A DNA stretch of 64,000 nucleotides from Steromphala cineraria (taxonomy: Eukaryota > Mollusca > Gastropoda > Trochida > Trochidae): positions 53,398,082 through 53,462,081 of the forward strand of contig OU744735.1 in NCBI GenBank assembly GCA_916613615.1, in the 5' to 3' direction. The translations under genes and the position numbers were made by a program. Of this stretch, positions 36,821-49,600 are shown one piece after another; positions within the stretch are counted from its first letter, which is position 1, and each line of letters opens with the position of its first letter. The notes beneath the pieces were generated by a model. The model did not search any database. It worked only from the letters and a program-made list of their open reading frames with translations, and was not told the DNA's origin.

Positions 36821-38969
36821 AAACATTTAGTAAGGAAGTAATCTGTGTTTTTTGTGAGCGCTATTGTGATTTGCATGTTTTGATTCGCATATCCTTTTGT
36901 TTTGTTGAAATTGATTATATAAAGTGTTTTAAAAGGATAAAACGTGTTTCGAATAGTTGTTTGAAAAAACATATTCTATTATTCCTCGTTCTCATGATTT
37001 GTTCTATAAAATCTTTGAAGTGTTAAATTCAAATTATAATCTATGTACAAAATAGATTGTTAAAACTAATTCTCTTATCTTAGATTAAATATATATTGTT
37101 CATCATTAGTGTAGATTTGATACAGTTTGTATTATCAAATTAAATATTATTATTAGAATAAAGTTTTGCTGATGAATCAATAGATTTGTAGATTTGTTTC
37201 AACTGACTAATGGGTATCGATTTTGTTGATAAGAATCCTCTCTATACACCTATTTCATTGCACTGATATTCTATTTTGTTTCTAAACAAAGCGATCAAAC
37301 GAAAATAACGATCACGCCCTTTTACATGACACATAGGAGAGAGGGTTTAGGTAACTTTAGGGTTATGTAGTAAATAATAACCCGGTACCGAGGGGTTATG
37401 GAAAATAACCTCGCGAGGGCGTAGTCCGAGCAGAGCTTATTTCCATAACCCGAGGTAAACAGGTTATTATTTGACTTACGCTCCCGCGGAAGACTCCTGC
37501 AATGGTTTCAACTTAATTTGTTTATATACAATTAATTTAAAAACGTTTGACTGATATCATTCGCGGGTTTATCATGTCTTGATTAGAAAAAAATATTTTA
37601 AATAACCTCAGATTAGGGTTTTAGAAATCAAGGCTTGATTTCTTACAATAAAAACTATTTTATTACATACAAATAATTAAAAAAATGAAACATTTAGTAA
37701 GGAAATAATCTGTGTTTTTGTGATCGCTATTGTGATTTGCATGTTTTGATTCGCATATCCTTTTGTTTTGTGGAAATTGATTATAGAAAGTGTTTTAAAA
37801 GGATAAAACGTGTTTCAAAAGAATTGTATGAAAAAACATATTCTATTATTCCTCGTTCTCATGATTTGTTCTATAAAATCTTTGAAGTGTTAAATTCAAA
37901 TTATAATCTATGTACAAAATAGATTGTTAAAACTAATTCTCTTATCTTAGATTAAATATATATTGTTCATCATTAGTGTAGATTGATACAGTTTGTATTA
38001 TCAAATTAAATATTATTATTAGAATAAAGTTTTGCTGATGAATCAATAGATTTGTAGATTTGTTTCAACTGACTAATGGGTATCGATTTTGTTGATAAGA
38101 ATCCTCTCTATACACCTATTTCATTGCACTGATATTCTATTTTGTTTCTAAACAAAGCGATCAAACGAAAATAACGATCACGCCCTTTTACATGACACAT
38201 AGGAGAGAGGGTTTAGGTAACTTTAGGGTTATGTAGTAAATAATAACCCGGTACCGAGGGGTTATGGAAAATAACCTCACGAGGGCGTAGTCCGAGCAGA
38301 GCTTATTTCCATAACCCGAGGTAAACAGGTTATTATTTGACTTACCCTCCCGCGGAAGACTCCTGCAATGGTTTCAACTTAATTTGTTTATATACAATTA
38401 ATTTAAAAACGTTTGACTGATATCATTCGCGGGTTTATCATGTCTTGATTAGAAAAAAATATTTTAAATAACCTCAGATTAGGGTTTTAGAAATAAAGGC
38501 TTGATTTCTTACAATAAAAACTATTTTATTACATACAAATAATTAAAAAAATGAAACATTTAGTAAGGAAATAATCTGTGTTTTTGTGATCGCTATTGTG
38601 ATTTGCATGTTTTGATTCGCATATCCTTTTGTTTCGTGGAAATTGATTATAGAAAGTGTTTTGAAAGGATAAAACGTGTTTTAAAAGAATTGTTTGAAAA
38701 AACATATTCTATTATTCCTCGTTCTCATGATTTGTTCTATAAAATCTTTGAAGTGTTAAATTCAAATTATAATCTATGTACAAAATAGATTGTTAAAACT
38801 AATTCTCTTATCTTAGATTAAATATATATTGTTCATCATTAGTGTAGATTTGATACAGTTTGTATGATCAAATTAAATATTATTATTAGAATAAAGTTTT
38901 GCTGATGAATCAATAGATTTGTAGATTTGTTTCAACTGACTAATGGGTATCGATTTTGTTGATAAGAAA
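36821..38969 (+). repeat. 866-bp tandem repeat, 2.5 copies, each full unit with a palindrome
   Basis: GAAACATTTAGTAAGGAA starts copies at 36821, 37688 and 38554 (periods 867 and 866). Copies are nearly identical, so the duplication is recent. Each full unit contains a foldback: TAATAACCCGGTACCGAGG, then GGTTATGGAAAATAACC, against GGTTATTTCCATAACCC and GAGGTAAACAGGTTATTATT (about 37371-37477 and 38236-38342). A 61-codon frame (IRISFCFVEIDYRKCF) is repeated with the unit, but copy 1 is frameshifted, so it is probably not coding. Confidence 0.85.
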
Positions 38970-39165
38970 AAACGTTTTAGTGATCCATTTTGCGGTTTTG
39001 ATATGTCTAGATAAGAAAACTATTTTAAACTACTTACAATATACCCCCTGCTTAGGGTTTTAGAACTAAAGACTTGATTCCTAACATTAAAAACCATTAA
39101 CTACTTTTGCAAAACTAATATATATATATAGGGAAAAATAAAAACACACCAAAATTTACATCAAC

Positions 39166-39250
39166 TGGCATGGTAGCTCGGTAGCTCAATAGGTAAGAGT
39201 GCTGCTTGACAACAACCGACCAAGGTGGTTATGAGATAACCAACCTACCC
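39166..39250 (+). mobile_element. Possible tRNA-derived SINE head
   Basis: GGTAGCTCAATAGGTAAGAG resembles a tRNA A-box region, and GGTTATGAGATAACC, about 45 bases further, is a weak B-box. No complete cloverleaf can be drawn, so this is not called as a tRNA gene. Confidence 0.3.
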
Positions 39251-39659
39251 GGATGGAGCTCACGGCATATACCATTCAACTAAAATAAAGGCACTGATTT
39301 CCCAAGGGGTGAAAAGGGTAAACACCTATAAGAAGGTAGTTATGAGTTAAAACCAATTGAAAAAAGAAGGGATACAACCGTAAATATTTGATAAACTAAC
39401 GTGTCCCAACTCAAGGCTATATCTTGTGAGCAGCATCTAAAACTAGCGACAACATCGACATTTTCTCTTATCTTCTGTGACGGAAGGATGGACTGGCAAC
39501 ATGATTTCACTTGGGACAGAAACTTGATATGAAAGGGGAAGCTCGTTTGATATTCTAAAAATATACTATACTACATTTCATAAACCAACCTTGCATTAAA
39601 CTATCCAAAACAAACCCACACTGTCCTATCTTACACAAGCCACACCCACCCTATGCCAC

Positions 39660-42600
39660 ATCGCACTACCCTCCACTACCCTCCACTACCCTACACTTCC
39701 CTGCACTAGCCTGCACTACCTGCACTACACTCTACAACCTGCACTACCCTGCACTACACTCAACTACACTCCACTACACTCCACTACCCTCAACTACCAT
39801 CCACAACCTGCACAACCTGCACTACCTCCACTACCTGCACAACCTTCACTACCCTGCTCTACCCTCCACTACCTGCACTACCTGCACTACCTGCACTACC
39901 TCAACAACCTCCACTACCTCCACTACCTCAACTACCCTCCACTACCCTCCACTACCCTCCACTACCCTACACTTCCCTGCACTACCTGCACTACCTGCAC
40001 TACCCTCCACTACACTCTACAACCTGCACTACCTGCACTACCCTCCACTACCCTCCACTACCTCCACTACCCTGCACTACAGTCCACTACACTCCACTAC
40101 ACTCCACTACCCTCCACTACCATCCACAACCTGCACAACCTCCACTACCTGCACTACCTGCACTACCCTCCACTACCTCCACTACCCTCCACTACCTGCA
40201 CTACCTGCACTACCTGCACTACCTGCACTACCTGCACTACCCTCCACTACCCTCCATTACCCTACACTACCCTACACTTCCCTGCACTACCTGCACTACC
40301 TGCACTACCCTCCACTACACTCTACTACCTGCACTACCTGCACTACCCTCCACTACACTCCACTACCTCCACTACCCTGCACTACAGTCCACTACACTCC
40401 ACTACACTCCACTACCCTCCACTACCATCCACAACCTGCACAACCTCCACTACCTGCACTACCTGCACTACCTGCACTACCTGCACTACCCTCCACTACC
40501 TCCACTACCCTCCACTACCTGCACTACCTGCACTACCTGCACTACCTGCACTACCTGCACTACCTCCACTACCTGCACTACCTGCACTACCCTCCACTAC
40601 CCTCCACTACCCTACACTACCCTACACTTCCCTGCACTACCTGCACTACCTTCACTACCCTCCACTACACTCTACAACTTGCACTACCTGCACTACCCTG
40701 CACTACCCTCCACTACCTCCACTACCCTGCACAACACTCCACTACACTCCACTACCCTCCACTACCATCCACAACCTGCACTACCTGCACTACCTGCACT
40801 ACCTGCACTACCTGCACTACCCTGCACTACCCTCCACTACCTCCACTACCCTGCTCTACCCTCCACTACCTGCACTACCCTGCACTACACTCCACTACCT
40901 CCACTACCCTGCACTACAGTCCACTACACTCCACTACACTCCACTACCCTCCACTACCATCCACAACCTGCACAACCTCCACAACCTGCACTACCTGAAC
41001 TACCTGCACTACCCTCCACTACCTCCACTACCCTCCACTACCTGCACTACCTGCACTACCTGCACTACCAGCACTACCTGCACTACCTGCACTACCCTCC
41101 ACTACCTCCACTACCCTCCACTACCTGCACTACCTGCACTACGTGTACTACCAGCACTACCTGCATTACCTGCACTACCTCCACTACCTCCACTACCTCC
41201 ACTACCCTCCACTACCTCCACTACCCTCCACTACCTGCACTACCTGCACTACCTGCACTACCAGCACTACCTGCACTACCTGCACTACCTGCACTACCTG
41301 CACTACCTCCACAGCCTGCACTACCTATACAACCTGCACTACCTGCACTACGTGTACTACCAGCACTACCTGCATTACCTGCACTACCTCCACTACCTCC
41401 ACTACCTGCACTGCCTCCACTACCTGCACTGCCCTCCACTACCAGCACTACCTCCACTACCTCCACTAACTTCACTACCCTTCACTATCTGCACTACCTC
41501 AACTACCTCAACTACCTCCACTACCTCCACTACCCTCCATTAACTCCACTACCTCCACTGCCTCCACACCACTACCTGCACTACCTGCACTACCACCACT
41601 TCCTCCACTACCCGCCACTACCTCCACTACCCTCCACTACCTCCACTACCCTCCACTACCACCACTACCTCCACTACCTGCACTACCTGCCTTACCTGCA
41701 CTACCTGCACTACCTGCACTACCCTACACTACCTCCACTACCCTCCACTACCTCCACTACATCAAGTACCCTCCACTACCCTCCACTACCCCCCACTACC
41801 TCCACTACCTTCACTACCTTCACTACCTTCAGTACCCTCCACTACCCTCCACTACCTCCACTAACTGCATTACCTCAACTACCTCCACTACCTCCACTAC
41901 CTCCACTACCCTCCACAACCTGCACTACCTTCACTACCTTCACTACCTTCACTACCTTCACTACCTTCACTACCTTCAGTACCCTCCACTACCCTCCACT
42001 ACCCTCCACTACCCTCCACTACCCTCCACTACCTTCACTACCTTCACTACCTTCAGTACCCTCCACTACCCTCCACTACCCTCCACTACCTCCATTACCT
42101 GCATTACCTCAACTACCTCCACTACCTCCACTACCTCCACTACCTCCACTACCTCCACTACCCTCCACAACCTGCACTACATACACTACTGCACTACCTG
42201 CACTCCCTGCACTACCTCCACTACCTCCACTACCTCCACTACCTCCACTACCTCCACTACCTCCACTACCTACACTACCTTCACTACCCTCCAATACCTC
42301 CAATACCTCCAATACCTCCACTACCTCCACTACCTCCACTACCTCCACTACTACTCTACCTGCACTACCTGCACTGCACTACCCTACACTACCCTGCATT
42401 AACCTGCACTACCCTCCACTACCCTGCACTACCCTCCACTACCTGCATCACCTTCACTACGCTCCACTACCTGAACGTCCTCCACTGCACTATCCTACAC
42501 TACCCTGCACTACCCTGCACTACCCTCCACTACCCTGCACTACTCTGCACTACCCTACACTACCCTGCATTAACCTGCACTACCCTCCACTACCCTGCAC

Positions 42601-44780
42601 TACCCTCCACTACCTCCATCACCTCCACTACGCTCCACTACCTGAACGTCCTCCACTGCACTATCCTACACTACCCTGCACTACCCTGCACTACCCTGCA
42701 CTACCCTGCACTACCCTGCACTACCCTGCACTACCTGCACTACCCTACACTACCGTGCACTACCTTCACTACCTGCACTACCTACACTACCTCAACTACC
42801 TCCACTACATGTACCTCCACTACCCTCCACTACCTCCACTACCTCCACTACCTCCACTACCCTCCACTACCTCCACTTCCTCCACTACACTCCACTACAC
42901 TCCACTACACTCCACTACCTCCACTACCCTCCACTACCTGCACTACCTGCACTACCTCCACAACCTGCACTACCTTTACAACCTGCACTACCTGCACTAC
43001 CTGCCTTACCTGCACTACCTGCACTACCTGCACTACCCTACACTACCTCCACTACCCTCCACTACCTCCACTACCCTCCACTACCTCCACTACCTCCACT
43101 ACCTCCACTACACTCCACTACACTCCACTACCCTCCACTACCTCCACTACCTCCACTACCCTGCATTACCTGCACTACCCTCCACTACCTCCACTACCCT
43201 AAACTACCTCAACAACCTGCACTACCTCTACAACCTGCACTACCTCCACTTCCTCCACTACACTCCACTACACTCCACTATACTCCACTACACTCCACAA
43301 CCTGCAATACCTCCACTACCCTCCCCTACCCTGCACTACCTGCACTACCTGCACTACCTCCACTACCTGCACTACGTCCACTACCCTGCACTACCTCCAC
43401 TACCTGCACTACGTCCACTACCCTGCACTACCCTCCACTACGCTCCACTACCTGAACGTCCTCCACTGCACTATCCTACACTACCCTGCACTACCCTGCA
43501 CTACCCTCCACTACCCTGCACTACTCTGCACTACCCTACACTACCCTGCATTAACCTGCACTACCCTCCACTACCCTGCACTACCCTCCACTACCTCCAT
43601 CACCTCCACTACGCTCCACTACCTGAACGTCCTCCACTGCACTATCCTACACTACCCTGCACTACCCTGCACTACCCTCCACTACCCTGCACTACTCTGC
43701 ACTACCCTACACTACCGTGCACTACCTTCACTACCTGCACTACCTACACTACCTCAACTACCTCCACTACATGTACCTCCACTACCCTCCACTACCTCCA
43801 CTACCTCCACTACCTCCACTACCTCCACTACCCTCAACTACCTCCACTTCCTCCACTACACTCCACTACACTCCACTATACTCCACTACACTCCACAACC
43901 TGCAATACCTCCACTACCCTCCCCTACCCTGCACTACCTGCACTACCTGCACTACCTCCAGTACCTGCACTACGTCCAGTACCTGCACTACGTCCACTAC
44001 CCTGCACTACCCTGCACTACCTCCACTACACTCCACTACACTCCACTACCTCCACTACCCTGCACTACCTGCACTACCTGCACTACCTGCACTACCTGCA
44101 CTACTTGTACTACCAGCACTACCTGCATTACCTGCACTACCTGCACTACCTGCACTACCTCCACAACCTGCACTACCTTTACAACCTGCACTACCTGCAC
44201 TACCTGCCTTACCTGCACTACCTGCACTACCTGCACTACCCTACACTACCTCCACTACCCTCCACTACCTCCACTACCCTCCACTACCTCCACTACCTCC
44301 ACTACCTCCACTACACTCCACTACACTCCACTACCTCCACTACCTCCACTACCCTGCATTACCTGCACTACCCTCCACTACCTCCACTACCCTCCACTAC
44401 CTCAACAACCTGCACTACCTCTACAACCTGCACTACCTCCACTACCTGCACTACCTGCACTACCTGCACTACCTGCACTACCTACACTACCCTGCACTAA
44501 CTCCACTACCTGCACTATCCTGCACTACCTGCACTACCTGCACTACCTGCACTACCTGCACTACCACCACTACCTCCACTACCTCCACTACCTCCACTAC
44601 CTCCACTACCTCCACTACCTCCACTACCTCCACTACCTCCACTACACTCCACTACCTGCACTACCCTCCACTACCCTCCACTACCCTCCACTACCTCCAC
44701 TACCTCCACTACCTCCACTACCTCCACTACCTTCACTACCCTGCACTACCCTCCACAGTAGTGCAGGTAGTGGAGCTAGT
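39660..44780 (+). repeat. 5.1-kb array of 9/10-bp units (CTGCACTAC / CCTCCACTAC)
   Basis: The block consists almost entirely of CTRCACTAC and CTCCACTAC (9 bp) mixed with 10-bp forms with an extra C. Higher-order copies exist: a segment with CTGAACGTCCTCCACTGCAC recurs at about 42470, 42643, 43452 and 43624, and TACATGTACCTCCACTACCC recurs about 960 bp apart. The plus strand has very few stops, giving a false 1,273-codon frame rich in Leu-His-Tyr, Thr-Thr-Ser and Pro-Leu-Pro. At the right edge (44757-44775) one unit is inverted (AGTAGTGCAGGTAGTGGAG). Confidence 0.92.
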
Positions 44781-44959
44781 GATTTTTATATACAACCTTC
44801 AATAAACGCCATCTTACCGCCAATACATCTTTTGTCCTTAATCACAACACTTTTATTGTTTAAATTTACAAACTGCTGATGGGCTTAGATTTGGCCAAAC
44901 ATTCACACATTCATCTTGATGTTTTATAAATAATAACAATCTTGTCAATGGAGGGAATA

Positions 44960-45600
44960 AGCAAAATATAATACTCTACCCTACTCTGCCCTACATCCAA
45001 CTATACTGCCCTCCATTATTGAACCCAACCCAACCCAACAAACAGACAATCCCAGACTTTGCTGCCTTCCATTACTAGCTCAAACTAACCTATATTTTGA
45101 TAAACTACCCTACTCTACCCTACACTAGTATCCTCCCTCAATGACTGAAACTACCCTATATTATAATACATTACCTACTCTACCCTACATCAGACTTTGC
45201 TGTCCTACATTAACTAACTACCCTATATTATAATACATTACCTACTCTACCCTACATCAGACTTTGCTGTCCTCCGTTAATTAACTACCCTATATTATAA
45301 TACATTACCTACTCTACCCTACATCAGACTTTGCTGTCCTCCATTAATTAACTACCCTATATTATAATACATTACCTACTCTACCCTACATCAGACTTTG
45401 CTGTCCTCCATTAATTAACTACCCTATATTATTATTAATACATTACCTACTCTACCCTACATCATACTTTGCTGTCCTCCATTAATTAACTACCCTATAT
45501 TATAATACACTACCCTACATCAGACTTTGCTGCCATTTATTAATGACCAAACTACCCTATATTTTAATACACTACCCTACGCTTCCCTACATTTATCATA
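44960..45600 (+). repeat. Tandem repeat of about 64 bp, six copies
   Basis: Units contain ACTACCCTATATTATAATAC, ATTACCTACTCTACCCTACA and TCAGACTTTGCTGTCCTCCA. They follow the 5.1-kb array directly; outer copies are degenerate. Confidence 0.8.
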
Positions 45601-46360
45601 TTTCATTACATTAATCACTCATATATATTTACTTTTTCAATTTAATGTACACATATATACATACCACCAACTGATCTTGTTAAGAATTTAAATTTACATG
45701 TGCGTTACCTATTTAATTTTATTTAGATATAAATCATGATTTTGTTATGATTCGTTTAATTGTTCTGTCTAACATGTTCGGGTTGTGAGGGTCACAGTGT
45801 TGTAATTGTATCATTGTGAAAATGTTTCACCTGAACTTAACTTCTTTCATTGGTGGCTTTCTAGTGTTTCCCGTTCCAGTTACTATTGTATTCAGTTTGT
45901 TCACGATCAGCAAACACTGAAACAGCTGAAGTTAAAGTGTTATTTTGCTCAAAATAATCAATTGACACCCCCTTTCCCCGGAGATTGCTCATTGTTAACA
46001 AGATAGTGGGGCTGCGACTGTTTTCCATGACTGCACGGAATGCTGCACATACATTGATCCAACCACACCGCATGTCATGTCTTACTCCTTGTAGGTTTAA
46101 AACTGCTGTATGCATGGTACTTTACATTATTTATTCATCCCTTGAGATGTTTCACCTGAAAGTCAATAAGTAGCATCGTTTTATCAACTCTACCAATCCT
46201 GATGTGTTTATTAAAAATGTAAGTATAAGTAGACGCTTCAATTATATCAGGTGCTCTCTTCTGTTTTGTCAGTAGAGGTATTTTAAATGTATTTTGATGC
46301 CAACGGAAAGACATGTTAGCCTGTATTTGGACCACTGGACAAGAACTATTTGAAAACAAG

Positions 46361-46678
46361 ATGAACGTCAAATTGTTCATTCGGATTTTATTTGTGATTG
46401 TCATTACTGGTGTATGTAGTGTTTCTACCAGCTGTGTAGACCTTGACTCGGTCACACAGGACGGGAAGAGGATGATCTCCAGTGTGTTCAAGATGGTGGA
46501 CAGTGTCTCCCTCTACACGTGCGTGTCTCACTGTCTGACAGTCTCCACGTGTATGTCCGTGTCCTACCAGAGAGAGACTCACACCTGTCACCTCGCCTCT
46601 CAGGACAGTGCAGGAGACCCCGGGGATGTTCACACTGACCCAGAGTTCTTCCTCACTGACATCTCTCTGTGGCCCCGG
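46361..46678 (+). CDS. Exon 1 (signal peptide + PAN/apple-like domain) of the plus-strand gene
   Basis: 106 codons: leader MNVKLFIRILFVIVITG, then CVDLDSVTQDGKR, YTCVSHCLTVSTCMSVSYQR and THTCHLA, ending ISLWPR at a CGG|GTGAGT donor. A second copy of the last 60 bases with its own donor follows at 46728-46793, with TCCTAACTGAC in place of TCCTCACTGAC. Confidence 0.75.
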
Positions 46679-49600
46679 GTGAGTGTAGAAACCTGTTGTA
46701 TTTGTACATATATATAACCTATAGTGATGTTCACACTGACCCAGAGTTCTTCCTAACTGACATCTCTCTGTGGCCCCGGGTGAGTGTAGAATATGTTGCC
46801 TTTGTGTACATATATCGCCTTGATCTTGGTCATACTTAACTAGAAACTTAATGATGTTCACACCACCCTAAAAGTATTCACAGTCACAGATATGTGTAAA
46901 ACCTTCTTATCTTTGTATCACCTAAATTTATCCTCCAACGGGACCAGATTCTTCCTCACTGACATCAGATTCTGACCCGGGTGAAATAAAGAATATTCGC
47001 CATTTACATTTTTTTGAACACGTCATTTACACATTTATCCAGAGATTTCATTTGCAGATAGTTTCTGTTTACCCTGAAAAGTGTGAAATTTCGTTGTTTT
47101 TTTGTCATTTTGGTATCATAAAGAGTGAAACATATAAATGCACAAATCAATGGTCGCCATAACCATCTTTCTAATGTACCTTTGCAAGGGTAGCAGACCT
47201 TTTTCTAGATATTTTTCTTGCTATGATTTAAATCTAAAAGAATCAATGATGAAGAATTTTAAACTTGGAAATTTGTCATGTGATTTATATTATACAGATT
47301 AATGTATCTTACTTGCAAAAGCTCCGGTTCTTAAACGTCTAAAAATATATTTTTCATCGTTTAACAACATCTAAAGATTAAATATATATTTTGTTACACA
47401 CCACCAAAAAGTTCTCGCGTGCCTAAACAGTTTTTGCTTACCGTCACAGTGAGCCAGGCTGATTGTTGATTGTCTTAAAATATTTGTATAAATATATATA
47501 TATATACTGACAGTTATATTAAAGGGGCAGTAGCACGTTTTTAGGGGGATAAAAGGTGATGTCAGGAAAATGAAAATAAATGGTTCCAATTGAAAGACAA
47601 TGTACTTAAACTAAATGGAGCAGTAATAATTCAAATATATAACGTAAAGTTTAAAAATGCGATTCATTTTTCTTACACAAATTGAATTAAAGGTGTTCAC
47701 AAAAAATGGCCGCCAATGGATTTTATGTGAATCTTCATACTTTGTCCTCTGACTATGGATGATTGGCTTGTGAAATGGGATTTTTGACAATGTCAAAATA
47801 ATACATTTAGCATTAACATACAATTATCAGTGAAAAATTTAAAATATAAAATTATTAAAAAATTTAAACAGAGCATACCGTTCACAGCGTGTGTTAGTCA
47901 CCCATCATTACAAACAATACACAAACAAAAGGCGTCTTTGTTATATAACACAGTAAATGTCGTTTATCTGCAGTGAGTGTGATATTACGGTCACACTTAC
48001 ACGATGTCATCCGCGATGTATCACGTGCAACTTCATCTTGATATGCACCTATATGTTCTGGATACACACGCCATTCACACTGACAACGGACTTGATGTGC
48101 ACGTGGCTTTTCGGCGAAGGTCGTAATGAGCTACGATTGGGTAAAAAGTTTTGAACATGCTCAAAACTTTCGCGATCATCGGGAAACATCGCGAAATACA
48201 CGCACTATACACGTGGTGCATAAGTGTTACATCGTACTTTACTCCTGTTTTTCGTAGCATTATCTTGAGCAAATTGGTATTACGATGCTCCGGTCGACTG
48301 TACGATTAGGAAGTGCTAAATGCGAATGTATTACGTTCACTAAAAGAGTTGATTACGAGCATAAAGCGTCTTTAACAAGACACCATTAAGTGTTTACAAC
48401 GATATTCAGGTGCTTTTTACGAACAATGTATTTTTGGCATATCGAATGCTACCCTCAATGGGGCAAAGTGAGCAGGGGGGAGCGTGTTGCCCCGAGTGAT
48501 CTAAAATATATTTTTTCAGAACACATTAGTGTCAGAGCTATCAGTTAATTTTCACAAGCCAGTGTCATAAAGTAGAAATATTATTGTCACTTTACAACTT
48601 TCCTGTATTTTGATATCATAAGAATGAATTTGAAAGTATGAGAAAGAGCATGAATGCTAAAATATGAATAAAAATGTCTGATTCTTTTCAAAATTTTCAC
48701 ATCTTTTTACCTACTTGGAAGGGTGCAGTGAGAAATGTCACCAATTTTCGTTAATATTGTAATAAATGTTTAATTTTCATGTTTGTTTTAGACACTTAAA
48801 CATTTTCAGTCAGAATTTGTCCGACCTATAGCAGAAAAACTATTCATCTATTTGCTTTCCAATTTTGCTATGCACTCTACTCCACTAGGAAGGGTGTGTT
48901 GCTAAATAAGAACCAATTTGGTTTAAATCTTTTATTTGTTGAAATGTTTATGTTTGAATTTATTGGTATTCATTTTCCAATATCAGAATTTTTCTGACTG
49001 ATTGCGGGAAACTATTTATCCTAATTATCTTTCCAAATTCTGCACATTCCGTTTTAACTTATTAAGACATGGTAAAATAAATTTTATGAGAAAAGACTGC
49101 ACACATTCTGTGCAAGAGACGTCTACATGAGAAGTGAAAAATAATTCAGTTGGTCAGGGATGCACTGTCGGGGTAATAGTGAGCCGTGCTCACCTTTTTG
49201 TTTGTTTCATATTAAATTGACGAAAATAACAGTCAGAAACACATTCATTTTCTTTGCTTTTAAAAATAAATCTCATATTTATTATATACGTTATTTCCTC
49301 CCAAAACAATTAACAATATAGGCCACGGGGGCAAGCCCGAAAGTGATTAGATGTTTGTAAAATAAATCGGACTTTGAAATAAATCAATTTCGTTTCTTCA
49401 TATATTTACTGTTTTCTGATAGTTAATGAGTTTGATTGTCAACAATCTCATAATTCAAAGAAATTCCTATGTAACAAACATAGTATATTATTTGTTGAGA
49501 ACTAAGAAAATCTAGGTATATGACATTAAACAAATATTGTGTCCGTCCTTGCATACAGCACTAGATTTTTATCATTTGTTTAGCCTCTATTTAGATACCT

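Noticed and set aside
36721..38788. Repeated frame IRISFCFVEIDYRKCF in each 866-bp unit
   Set aside because: Copies follow the tandem repeat; copy 1 is frameshifted, codon use is AT-driven and no domain is recognisable.
39166..39250. A tRNA gene
   Set aside because: A-box-like and weak B-box-like words only; no acceptor stem or cloverleaf can be paired, so only a SINE head is offered at low confidence.
40679..44500. A stop-free frame of 1,273 codons rich in Leu-His-Tyr, Thr and Pro
   Set aside because: It is the 9/10-bp satellite translated; frame changes at every 10-bp unit, no domain, and other frames and the opposite strand are also open.
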